Shown here: one piece after another, positions 24,709 to 38,030 of the stretch | Position numbering within the stretch: position 1 is the first letter of the stretch | How the letters are laid out: every line of letters starts with the position of its first letter | Origin: Aulostomus chinensis | Lineage: Eukaryota > Chordata > Actinopteri > Syngnathiformes > Aulostomidae | Length of the DNA: 64,000 nt | Direction: 5' to 3' | Assembly: GCA_037954235.1 (NCBI GenBank) | Contig: JBBMOA010000002.1 | Coordinates: forward strand, 17,858,009-17,922,008 | Made by a program: the position numbers and the translations under genes | Notes under the pieces: model-generated | Told to the model about the DNA's origin: nothing | The model's database searches: none | What the model saw: only the letters and a program-made list of their open reading frames with translations

Positions 24709-27431
24709 ACACACACAGACACACACAGATGCTCACATCTTACCTGTGACACAGTTTCAACCTCACTTGGATAACAAGGCATGTATCAAAGTATGACTAT
24801 TAGGCATGCCCAGAGAACATATGTTCTTGCTGTAGACAGCTTTAGGTCAGCAGCACATGAGAGCTTTGCTACTGCAAGTCTTTCTTCTTTTGATTGGTAT
24901 TCGGGCTGATAGTATGGAGGGTGCTGTAGGTGCTGTATCCCTGATTCTTAGGTCCAGGGCACAGGGCTACAATCCCCATGTTTTGATATGAAAGCCTGGT
25001 GGGGGGCTGGGGGCCAGAGGCTCAGGCTCTGTTTGTGTGGACTCCTCAGCGGCCTGATAGGGAACAGATGTGGGAAGGCAGGCGGCTGGGCAGCCAGCCA
25101 GAGCAGCTGGGAGAAATTAAAAACAACAGCATTCCTGGAGACTGGGGGAATTACAGTGGGAGGGAGGGAAGCAAGGAGCAAGAGGCAGAGAGAGTTTTAA
25201 GGCAATGCGGTCACTGACGAGAGTCTCTGTGGAGAACGAGAGATTGAGTAGACAGGGGGGATTTAAGGGGACTGTTCTACAGTGGTTTGCTAAAGTTGCA
25301 GCTAATAAGTTGCAGCTGTGTTTCCAGCAGAGGCACGAACACATGCACAAAGATATTCATACAGTCAACACACAGACATATGTGAAACAAGACTGAAATG
25401 CACCAGCATCATCTGATTAATAATTATTTACCCTTCTAATTGCTTATCATGACAAGATGGCTTCTATATATGTTTGCATTGTTTGTTTTGGGGGCTTTAG
25501 TTAATGTATATGTTCTTAAATCTATAATGAGACCTTGAAATGGCTTTATAAAGTTAGACAAACCAATACACTGTTTGCTCAGTAATAATAAGCTGTACAT
25601 TACATAAGCTGTGATTTTGTGTCTTGCACCGATTTTTTTTTCATTGTCACATGTGAGCAGCTCAGAGGAGATATTAGAACTCAGACTGCTTACTTGGTGA
25701 GCAAACTTTTAGCGCCATTTACATAAAACGTGCTGAAATACAGCTGTTCAGAGAGTCTGAGATCGAGATAGAGAAGCAGAGAGGTGTTTCATTCTCAACT
25801 TATTCACAGCTCATCTCAGAGCACTAAATGAAAATCCTGAAGGTTACACACTGGAGCGTGGTTCATATGCATGAACCACCTCACCTTTACCTGGTATTTA
25901 GTGCCCTCCCCCTCCCCTTCTCTCTCCCTGAGTGTTTTGTCCTTCAGCACAAAGCACAATGGGAGCGCAGATGGCCACAGATGGGTTTGCAGACCTAGCA
26001 GACTTCCGAATGTATTAAAAGTGAAATCCAGAGCATGGTGTGTGTGGGTCTGCCTTGTCCCTGTAGCTGTTCAGATTAAACAGCTGTCTGTAATCCCACG
26101 TATGGAGCAGACAGACAGCGCTGTGCCCCCTTATCCTCCTCTATTCTATTTTACTTTCCTGTCATAGGTACACCAGCATCTGTTCCTCTACAAGTGCTTA
26201 TTATTGTATATTCCAATGAATTTGTGCATATTGAAACACTGTCACAGTGAATGTGATCAAGGGAGGAGACAACCCACCAGTTCAGCATCGAGGATGACTT
26301 GTTTTTGTGTTTCTGTTTCTTTCGAAGAGAGTTGCTGCATCTATTTATACCCCCCATCTGCCTCTATCTACAACCTTGCGTGTTTATGTTTAGAGTGTCT
26401 GGCATGGGGAGAGTGCCCCTCGTGTTCTTGCGGATCACTGTGTCAATGGCCCTCACACAGCACACTCCAGAGTGGCACTCTTTAAATACAGACACCAGCT
26501 GCTGAACACTTCTACATGAGCTCTCAGAAATAGGCTAACACTGAGGAGCGAGGCCAACTGAGGCAGGAGTTTGTGTTGAGGAAAACATGGGACTCAAAGT
26601 TGCAATTTTGATTCAGCATCAGCTGGGGATGACAGTGAACATGGCTTACAAAAAGGCTCATAAAGACAAGGCAAAAGGAGGCCTTTAGATGTAGAGGGAT
26701 GCAGAATTAGTCTTTGGCATTATTAATTGTTGTATGTTTTTGGACTGAGTAGGAACTAGAAATGCAGAGAGTAGAGGGAGAATGTACTGGAGTTATCAGG
26801 AATCAATGAATGGAACAAAGTCTGTTCAACATGTGCTCTTCTTCTTACTCTTTTATTATCAATGTACATGTGTAGTACAAGAAACGTTCATATTTCTGTC
26901 ACACACTCATATGGAGTTGATTGTTTTTCATTGCATGGTGCACATTTATGCGCTCACTTGCGCACATGTAGACAAACTTTGAAACTGTCAAGCTGCTAAA
27001 GTCATTGCACTTCACAGCTCAGGTTTACATTGCGTGGAGATCTTGTTTTAGCAGCTGAAGACTGACAGACCAACAGAAACGTAAAGACACACCACAGATA
27101 CATCAGCAGATACATATGCTGGTTGCTCAGGTGCAGCTCAGTTTTGTGTGGTTAAAAACAGTTTTGGGAGATTCTGGTCTTCACGCATGATTGTGCCCAC
27201 TTCCATCCTGTCACCTATTTTCTTCTCATATCTCCCACTTGTCATCCATTCGCTCCAGTGTGGTGTTGCCTTGTTTGGTCCTGGTAGAGGACAGTGGAGC
27301 CTCTGGTAGCAGGATGGAGCTCTACTGAAAGCCAGACCACAGTGATGGACAGCAGCAGATCCAGCTGCACTTGTCACTAGCAGTCAAACCGGCTGTCTGA
27401 AGCTAGGGGACAAGATGGGACAGCCGGGGAG

Positions 27432-27433
<2 letters not shown>

Positions 27434-27515
<82 letters not shown>

Positions 27516-27567
27516 CGGGGGGTTGGAGGTTACAGTGGAGGGGCACTGATTGGGATGTCAGAGCTGC

Positions 27568-27631
<64 letters not shown>
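27434..27631. repeat. Paired (TG)n arrays just upstream of CBFA2T3 exon
   Basis: Two TG arrays (27434-27512 and 27570-27631) flank 57 bp of unique sequence. The second ends 277 bp before the acceptor of the first recognised coding exon. In the transcript these are UG repeats, a binding class for TDP-43 and CELF proteins (established for such repeats generally, not tested here). Confidence 0.95.
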
Positions 27632-27633
<2 letters not shown>

Positions 27634-27934
27634 GGAGAGAGGGAAGGGGAGGGGGGGGCAGCAGCTGAGTGAGAGAGCAGGTGTTACTGTATGTCTCCTA
27701 GGCCTACGAATCTTGAAAGCGAGAGACACAATACAAGTTTGAATCCATTTCCACTCCCTGCATTGATTTGTTTTGGTTGTTTGATGGGGCTTTTGGTTAA
27801 AGGAAACAATCGATGGTTCCCAGGTGAAAATGTCAGTGCTCTCATTTCAAACCAGCTGTTTCTTTCCATACTGGATCTTGAGGACTGTTTTCTTCTTCTA
27901 CGTCACAGGTAGCAGAGTGCAGAAGGTTGGAACA

Positions 27935-30900
27935 ATGCCAGATTCACCTGCGGATGTGAAAACCCAGCCCAGATCCACCCCACCCACCATGCCTCCTCCA
28001 CCCCCGGCTGTCAGCCAAGCTACCAATCGCAACGCTTCATTCACCCCAACCACCAGTAAATCAAGTAAAGACTTTCTCTACTTTCGTCGATTAATAAAAA
28101 CATGACCTATGGTTGTTTAGCTCTGATGCTGTGGGATGTACGTTTCCTTTGACTTGAAGCAGCGCTGCCTCCCTCGCTTGACTGAGGCACCATGTCAGCA
28201 GCCAATAAACTAAGCAGGTGTGAGGAGTCTAGCAGCCGGTTACTGGAAGAGCTCACACTGAGCATCTAACCAGTCAGACATCAATGAAAGCTCAGCATGC
28301 TTTCATATTAAATAGGCTTCCACTTTTTGAATTCAAATTTTAAATTGCATTTTGGCATCCAAGCTCGAGCATGCATGTCACAGACAGGTAATGACTGACT
28401 TCACTTTCTGCTCCTGGTTCCCGTCAGGTCCATTGTCAGTTAGAATCAACAATACCCTAAAAAAAATACTCACAAGTGTGGGTTGTGGTTACATATTACA
28501 ACTCCTTTTGTGTTACTTATGTTAAGATGAAATAATTCTTCCTTTATTGCAATCAAGCATTTATTTACCTCAATTTATTTTGTATTTTTTTAATGATATA
28601 CGAGCACAGTGCATTCCAAAACACTCATATACAATGAAACAAGATGTTTGTTGTTGTTGTTGTTGGAATATGGGCTAAAGAGTGAGCTCCTTAACAATAG
28701 CCTGGAGTTTAAGAGGAACATTTAAAGAAAACCGATAAAGTAATCTGTATTTATCAATATCTGTATTTATTCTTTAATTGTCTCATCTTACCTAAATGAA
28801 AGCTTCTGTGTGTTGTGCTGGTGTTCACATACCATTTATACAGAAACATGATTCATCTAAGTTGGGAATGTATTTCCTGCAATAGCAGAATGCACCATCA
28901 TTTGTCACTCATGAATGAAAAGAATTTCCAAGTATGTGGTTCTTCTCAGCTCTGGTGAACATGCGTTGAAGTTACTTGTGTGTCAGGTGTGTGTGTCTCT
29001 CAAATCATGTGTGGCGTGCAAAACGCCCTTGATGTTGACAAGTGTCTCTGAGCTCATGGGTGTCCGTGTTGTTTACCAGCTGGTGGGGTGGCAGCGATGC
29101 AGGGGGCATCAGCCAGGGTGGCGTTGGGGTGTGTAGACTACTTTCTTCCCTATATAGCAATGACAGGCTGTGTTGTTTCACCTGTTGTGGCGGGTGGTCG
29201 GTGGTGTAGAGCTCCCTCCTTGCACCTCTCTGTGTCTCTCTCTCTTCTCGCTCTCTAAAACCAGAACACAAGTGTTGCTATGGGTTAGTCCATATGTACT
29301 CAGGCCCCCAACCCACAGATTAGAGCAGCGAGCATGCTGGGGAGCAGCCATGGGGAGTGAGACGCTTGAAAACTGCATGCAGTCTTGTTTTCGAGACTAG
29401 TGGACAGGGTCTTGTGTTACAGTCCTAAATGGCTCTCTGTAGCATCCTGAAAATATAGTTTGAATTTTACTCAAGTATATTTCACACACTATCATGTATA
29501 TATGTATCAAACTGGAGAGGGAACTGTTCAATAATGCAATTCAAACAAATAATGCATGTAAACATGTAAAAGTTAGGACACTTAACTGAACTTTTATTCA
29601 CAAATAAATCACATCTTATACTGATGACATCTGATTTTGTGATTTGGAAATTAGGGCGAAGGTTAAAATTTTTTAGACATGTTTATGTATGTCTGTGTGT
29701 GTGGGAGCTCTGGTGTATTTGTGAATTTGTTTGTGTCCACATTAAGAAAAAATATGTGTGTGATTATTTATGTGTATGAACGCTGCGACTATTCTCAAGC
29801 TTAAAGCTGCAAATCTACTTTCAGCTGGTGGACATGTGCGCCGCCACATTTAGCTACACACCTGCTATTGGAATAAAAGTAACACAGGCCACAGGACTAT
29901 TTTTGGCACCTCATTAACAAGTTCCTCTTATAGTTGTGCCCCAGTGAGTGAGTGAGTGAGTGAGTGAGTGAGCTGGTGGTGGGAGAGAGGGGTGAGGAGA
30001 AGGGTGAAACAGACTTCTACAGGGGCAGATAGAGAGGGGAGGAGGGTCAAATGGTAACACTTGTGAGAAAGATGGAGTTTCTGCCAACACACAACCTCTA
30101 GTGGCATAAAATTATGCCAATTAATGTATGCGTGAATCTCACACAGTAGGCACAGCGTTGAATTTGAGCCTTACGTGCTTTAATTGTCCACACTATCGAT
30201 AATGTTTCTGCCTCTGAGGCCCCTCAGAGTCTACTGACCCACTTCAAATTGTCTCACCCGTCTTTCTGTTTATCTGCAGTGCTGAATGGGAGCAGTCACT
30301 CCCCCACATCGCTGAACGGTGCTCCGTCCACCCCTAACGGTTTCAGTAACGGACCGGCCATGTCCTCAACGGCCTCACTGTCCAACCAGCAGCTCCCACC
30401 GGCCTGTGGCGCCCGGCAACTCTGTAAGCTGAAGCGCTTCCTGACCACGTTACAGCAGTTTGGCAACGACATATCGCCTGAGATCGGAGAGCGAGTGCGG
30501 AGCCTAGTGTTAGGGCTGGTGGTAAGTTGGAATTTTGACCCTTCAATAACTTTTCTCGGGTGCAGTCATTCCAGGTAGTCTGCATGTGTGTTTTCCTGTG
30601 CGTCACATGAGCTCATTCTTAGCACCCCTTTTTGATGCTTATTCATACTGGCTGTTTTATCCTGGACAGAACTCCACCCTCACCATCGAAGAGTTTCACT
30701 CCAAACTTCATGAAGCTACCAACTTCCCTCTGAGGCCTTTCGTCATTCCCTTCCTGAAGGTAAATGTCAAATTTATGTCCTCAGGTTAAATTGTGTATCC
30801 ATGAACAGTACTGTATGTGTGTGTGTGGGGGGGGCGGGGGGTTGCGTGCATGAATGAGTGTCAGACCTCCTGGCGTGAGGTGATCCCACACATCTGGGAC

Positions 30901-30983
30901 ACTGCAATGGAGTCTGTGGTTTATCAAGCAGACAGGTCTGAGAGAGCTATTTGACAGCACAGACACACACTCTCTCTCTCTCT

Positions 30984-31026
<43 letters not shown>

Positions 31027-31886
31027 TCAATATACACATCAGCACATCACAGAGAGAGACACATGACAGTGGAATGTGTCAAGGGACCTGTCTTATCTCA
31101 TTGTGTCTCTTCATCTATCACATTCTCTTTTTTTCCCCTCTTGAGTTGGCATTATTTAACTCTCACCCCAAATATTGACTGTTCCTCCATGAGTTTTGAG
31201 GCTCACCCCTTGTCCACTCAACACCTCGCTCTTCTACAAAATATTTTACTTCTAACACAAAGGTGTCTGTTTTCTCTCTCTCTACATTGCTCCAGGCAAA
31301 CCTGCCCCTGCTGCAGAGAGAGTTGCTCCACTGTGCCAGGCTGGCCAAGCAAACGCCAGCTCAATATCTGGCCCAACATGAGCAACTGCTCCTGGATGCT
31401 AATGCCAGCTCGCCCCTTGACTCTTCTGAGATCATGCTGGAGATGAATGAGCATGGCAAGAGAAGGACCCCTGACAGGTAACACAGCTCCGTTATACTGT
31501 TTACGAGCATAGACACTGTAGAGGCGCACAGACCAGACATAAATTAATTATTTCAGGGTATTTCAGAATGCAAGTGACAAGAGGACACCATAAATCCTCT
31601 GTGCGGGAGGCGGAAGTCTGAACTGTCCTTATGCCAGGATGGCTCTGCCAGCTGACTGGGAGGACGACATGAGATAAATATGGAGTAGGAAAAGAAACAG
31701 GAGAGAGAGAGGGTGAGAGGGAGAGAGATGGCAAGAGGGAACAGTAGATGTCTTCAGCACAGTTTAATGATGGACACATAAACTAACAATGCGCAATGGT
31801 TCATTCCTGTGGTAGGATATCTTCTTTTTCCTTTAATTCTACCTTCCTCTTGGCATAATGCTTCATGTTGTATCACTTTAGTCTCT

Positions 31887-31942
<56 letters not shown>

Positions 31943-32751
31943 GGCTTTCTATCTCGCTGACCTGCGGGCTCCCAGCAGCTGTCCATATGTCTGGGATGTG
32001 TCCAGATGGTGATGTGCTGACCGTAACACTGAACACATCCTGAGTGGGGTGAAGGGGGGCGGGTGGTGGTTTGGATGGGACTGAGATGGGAGCAAAACGT
32101 GCAACCCCACTGTAATCCGCACACCTCCGCCTCCCGACCTCTGGTTTATACACTACGGGCGGGGCTCACTGGAAGGGGGTCAGGGAGGGGCAGGGTCTAT
32201 GTCGTGCCAGCTGTACCTCCGAGTAGTCAGCTACCAGAGCCAATGATGAGTATAGCCAAAATGTTCAAAATACACACATGGATACCCACGCTCATGCACA
32301 TTAACACACATCTACATGTGGCAGCGTTGCATTTATTCGCCTTTGATCCTCAGGATGATAAAGAGTGATTTCCATCCATGCCTGGGTATTGCCATCCAGC
32401 TAAACAGATTAATATCAACACTCCCATTTAAACTGTCCAGATGGCTTGAAAACACAGGCCCCCCCCCCCTCTCTCTCAAACACTCACACACACACACACA
32501 CACACACACACAGTGTCACCAAACATCTGTCCAAAACACTGTATTCAGTCCATATTGCCCCTTAAGCCCGAGAGCAGGGTGGGAGGGAGAGAAATACTTG
32601 CAATCTAAGAGTAGGCCGAGGGATATTCAGATTAAGGGCTTGAGACGCAGGGTGTACGGTTGGACTTGGCTTTGTCTGATACATATGGCGTACAGCTGTG
32701 CAAAAGCTTTGGAGAGGCACTGCCTTACTGTAACCGAACAACAAGCAGCTC

Positions 32752-32829
<78 letters not shown>

Positions 32830-35180
32830 TGCATGCTTGCTTATACACGATGTGGGAGTTGATCTTAAAAACAGAGTTCATGCTTGCTTGAGCTGTCGGT
32901 ATATTCCACAATAGATGCTGTAATCTTAACAATATGGCAGTTTGTTTATCAACTATGCCTCTCCTTTGACAGATAATCTTTAGTGATAAGGTAACATGTT
33001 TGTTTCTCCGCAAAGCTCAGTCCAAGAGTTCCAAGCATTGGCATTTAAAATCTTAGTCGCTGAGAATCTGCACATGTATGATGTAGGTAATAATGGTAGA
33101 GTTACTAAGATCTGAGTCCTTTTTTTCACGAATGTTGAGGGTTTGTTTACCTGAACTGTGAGGTGATACACTGTTTTTGCCTATTTTTCCTGGCAAAGTC
33201 ATGTGTCATCCAATCTAGACAATAATTTCCTCCCTAACACATCAGCATGTCAAAAATCAGCCTTTAAATATATTTTAGTGTAGGAAAGAGCCATAAATTG
33301 CAAAATAGATATTGTTTTTGAACTTTTAAATGAGGAGGTTTGTGTTATCCTCCGTGTTTACGTTTCATGATTGATCCAGATTTAATCTGAAGGAGCCGAA
33401 TCCATTTCTCTGATGGACATCTGTGGACACGCAATGGATGTAAAAATGTAAAATGTAGTCTGGCGATGCAACCTTAGTGCATATTGGCAAACTTAGAGCT
33501 GTGGAACAAAGATCCGTTTTGTTGTTAGATCATAATATTTTACTCATCCCACACTTCATTCCTCCAGCTGGAAAAACACTGCAGGCCTCAGTCTGTCGGC
33601 GGCCAGTTCAGCTCTCTCTGTGCTCAAATGTTATTTGTGTTGCTGTAGATGGCAGAATGTACAACATTATAACTACCTTTGACATTACCAGGACTAGTGC
33701 AGTAGATACCAGTAACAAGTGCACTCCCATACTGTGGATTACTGAATTACCACAGAATACAGTCGGATCCTTACAGAGCAACAGAAGATGGAAATCAAGA
33801 CGTGCTTTTTTCTTGAATGCTATTCATTTATTTTTCTTGGTCTGCATTTCTGCTTAGCGTCTCACTGTTTTACCCCATTCTGTCCCCATTTACAGGACCA
33901 AAGACACCTCAGAGAGAGACGGCTTGCACCCTGAGCACATGGCAAAAAGACCCTGCACCATCAGTCCCAGCCAGCGCTTTAGCCCCAGCACAGGGCTTCC
34001 TGCTCACCCGCCTCCCAATGGCCTCCCAACACACCCTCCAAACGGCCTGCCGCACCCACCAAATCCTCAAATGGGTCCCCAACACTATCGCTTGGAGGAT
34101 ATGGCCCTTGCACACCAATACAGAGACGCTTACAGACATAATGAACACCGTGACACCCGAGACAGACACCGGCAGACAGGTAGAGCAACTGCTAGTCAGA
34201 TGAAGTGGCGTAGTTAAATGAAATATTTGGCTGACGTGTATGTAAGGGGTGTGTGTGTATGTATAGAACAAAGGCCAGTTGTCACTCTGGTGTGATAATC
34301 CTCGTAGCAGCATGTCTATATAAAGCTCACAGCCATACACTCCCGTGTGCTACAACTGTGGCAACCATATATGCCTTTATGCTGCTCCCCCCAAAAGGAG
34401 CGAGAAGAATTCTATCTCCCTGATTAGCAGCGAGGCTATTGTACTCAACCGGCAAATGATTGCTCTCTGCTTTGTGTTATTTAGTGCAGCAGTCAGCTGA
34501 AGTTGCATTTTGAATCAGATGTGTTTGGGTAGTTTTTATAATTAACCGTCCAATGAACACAAACCACAAAACAAGCATTTAAGGTGTCACTCAAACGCCA
34601 TTTCACATCCTTCACTGCCTTGCTGCTTTGTCAGAGTAAAGTTAGTCTTTGCCAGCCCGGGCGATTGCCAGGAGCTTGTCAAGTTTAGACTCGATTGAGG
34701 GCTAAAGAAGGCTAGTGTTTTAGAGTAAATTGGTGTGGGTTCCAACATTTCACGAATGAGGCCCAAATATACGAGGTATTGACTGTGCTGAATCTAAGAC
34801 CTGTCCTGTGTCGGTCTGTTGCAGCAGTGCACGGTGCCCGCCAAGAGGAGGTGATTGACCACCGTCTAACAGATCGAGAATGGGCAGAAGAATGGAAGCA
34901 CCTTGATAACGTAAGTATGGAAACGCCCCTCGGTTTCATTCTATGTACCTCCTCACAAGGGGAGGGGGGGATAAAAGGTCAGTAGCTGATTAAAGTTGAT
35001 GTTAAAGACGCAAATGATGGGGACAGAAACTGTTGACACATGGAAGAGTCTCAGCTGAGTGAGCAGTTGACGGACATGTAACCTTAGGAGCTCTGTGTCA
35101 GTGTGATGAATTAACAAGACACACACCTATGTGGCTTCCTAGCATGCAACTTCATGATGGCAAAAAAAAAAAACATGAGA

Positions 35181-35234
<54 letters not shown>

Positions 35235-35516
35235 CAGGGCCCCAGATGGAGCTCAGGACCCAGTAGAGAGCAGCTCCAGCTGGGGAGAGCAGCTGAGACA
35301 AGAGCTGCAGTCATGGAGAGAACCGGCCAGGCCTGGACCCTTGCCAAATTAGAAACACTTCACTGAAATAAATATAGCAGACAGAGAGGAGCTACAAGGG
35401 AGGGGCTAGTGGGACGGGGAGAGTGAAAGACAGGGAGGATAGATGAATAGGAATAATGATATGGATTGAATGTCAACCATGCTAAACCCAGTTAGTGCCA
35501 CAGTTTGGTGTGTGTG

Positions 35517-35569
<53 letters not shown>

Positions 35570-37149
35570 GTGTGTGGGGGGCAAGAGGGAATCAGTTGAG
35601 TTGGCAGCGATCGGAGCAGAAGGGTGGAAGGAATTGGCTCAACTTTTTCATCAGCAGCCCAGCTGTTACATTATCGTAATGCTCTTAGACGTTGAAATTC
35701 ACTGATGAGGACACATTCATGAACCGGGAAAGAAGCATGTTAGCACACATGCATCTGTTAGGTGGTACGAGTTGGAGGATAAATCAATGTATTTACTGGA
35801 CTTTCCTTGTAAAATGTTATATCTGACCTTCCAAGTTCTATTGTTGTGTATGTCTATTACATGTATCCAGTGGTCTTAACCTATTCTTATATCAGCTCCT
35901 CAACTGTATCATGGACATGGTGGAGAAGACGCGCCGCTCTCTGACAGTGCTTCGACGCTGCCAGGAGGCCGATCGAGAGGAGATGAATCATTGGATTCGG
36001 CGTTACAGTGACGTGGAGGAGATGAAAAAAGGTGGGAGCAACGGACAGCACTGCCTTCCTCCTCCTCTTCCTCCTACTCCTCACCACAACTCCTCCTCCA
36101 ACACAGCTAGCAGCAGCGAGGCACTGCCCAAAGGAGCCTCCTCCACTGCTGAGAGGCAGACAGGCAGACAGACAGGTAGACAAACACTCACAGGGTATGT
36201 TTGGCAAAGCAAAACACTCACAGCCAGGTAGGGATCATGGAAAATGAAAAGAAAAAAAAGGGTCATTTAGGTTCATGTATTTCTCAACAAATGTACATCC
36301 TGGATTCTGGATCTGATGATGAACAGACTTTTTTTTTAAAACATTGATTAACTTTGGAACTGCTTGATAGAAGTATGCATCAAATTATTTCTGAAACAGG
36401 AGATTCTTCCCTTCTCGTCGTAATATTGGTCAGGGCTCGTGCAGCATCGGTAGGAGGTACAACTCCTAGAATGTTACATATACATGTATGGAAAATATGC
36501 TAATAAAAGACTCTTTAAGGGAAAAGCATAATTTTAGTTTGAGGCACTTAACACCTTAATACAACTTTTCACATTGACAAAACAAAATAATCCTGTTTGT
36601 TTTGTTAAATATAGTGCTGATACAAAAATAATGTATGGCACTGCACCATTGCTGCCGTTGTACAACACTTGAAAGAATCAGCCCCCTTATATCCTGGTTT
36701 TCCTTTTTCTGTGCAGATAGAATAGATTTGAGTGGGTCAGCTGATTGATTGTCCTGGTGTGTTACCAGCATCCTTACATCCTTATAACCAATGTTAATTA
36801 TTATTATTATTATCATTGTTATTATTATTATTTTCAAGAAACAGCCTGTTAATGGAATACATACTTGGTATTGATCCCTGAAATACAAAAGTATATGATA
36901 GGGAAGGCATGGGGTGTGTGTTTGTGAACATCTGTTACTTTGTCTAATGTGTGTGTGCGTGTGTTATTGACTGTGGGCTTACATATGTTTGTTTCAGAGA
37001 TCCACAGAGACTTCTTACACAGGCCTCCATCGGGATACCTGCCGGAAGAGATCTGGAGGAAAGCCGGTAAGAGCCAAGCATCCGCATCCCCTCCTCTCTA
37101 TTGTCTTGTGGATTGATCTCACACAGACTAACAAAAGTGTTTGCACACA

Positions 37150-37238
<89 letters not shown>

Positions 37239-37908
37239 ACCATCATCAGTCTTCACAGCACTCACCCTAGCTACTGAGACAGACAGGACGGACGCCTTAC
37301 AGTCGAGGGTCCATAAGGCCAGAGGATTGGAGGCTCTCTGTGTCATTAGGGCTAAATGCCCTCCATCTGTCACCACTATGAAAGGCCACTGCAGTTAAGC
37401 TGCAGTGAAAATGCAGTCACCTGGCCCAACGCAGGCCACAGCAGCGCAGCATGGTTTGGAGTCATAGCTTGATTTGTCTCCGTTGTTTTTAGAATCACAC
37501 ACGCTTGAGTTATCACCTTTTTCATGGTTTCTGAGTCTCACATATTACTGAAATTAGTCAAATACAGACATTTAGATCTAAAAATACATTTGTGGCTCTG
37601 TAAGAAGCTGAAGAATAGCAGGTGGAAGTGTTGCATTTCCTGGCCCTTCCTTCTTGTGTTCTGCATGTTGGGTAAAGCCAATCCCAGGAGTCCACCCCAG
37701 TCTCAGCACTATTATGTTCATACTCCAATACCCTGCGGAGCAAAGATGCTGCTGCTGTCGGCGAAAATTCTGTGCTGCATTTTCACCAGCAGAAAAGCTC
37801 TTTTAATTGCAGTTGTTTTTCATACAGGTACTACAAGCATCCCGCTCTCCCCAGCACTAAAGCACCTCCAAAACAAGCAGGGTGAGTAACAGATCTCACT
37901 CCCAGCCA

Positions 37909-37943
<35 letters not shown>

Positions 37944-37950
37944 TGAGTGA

Positions 37951-38030
<80 letters not shown>

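Larger units (their letters stand above)
13773..27908 (+). other. Large first intron of CBFA2T3
   Basis: About 14 kb without a recognised exon, running from the 13773 donor to the ACAG acceptor at 27908. It holds many microsatellites, one retroposon tail (21535-21740), and AT-rich homeobox-motif-dense patches that could be enhancers (for example 20868-21125). Confidence 0.5.

Noticed and set aside
27824..27908. Frame extension upstream of the first CBFA2T3 exon (start at 27824)
   Set aside because: It crosses a clear acceptor (CGTCACAG at 27901-27908) after a pyrimidine-rich intron end, and the extra residues do not resemble any family N-terminus.
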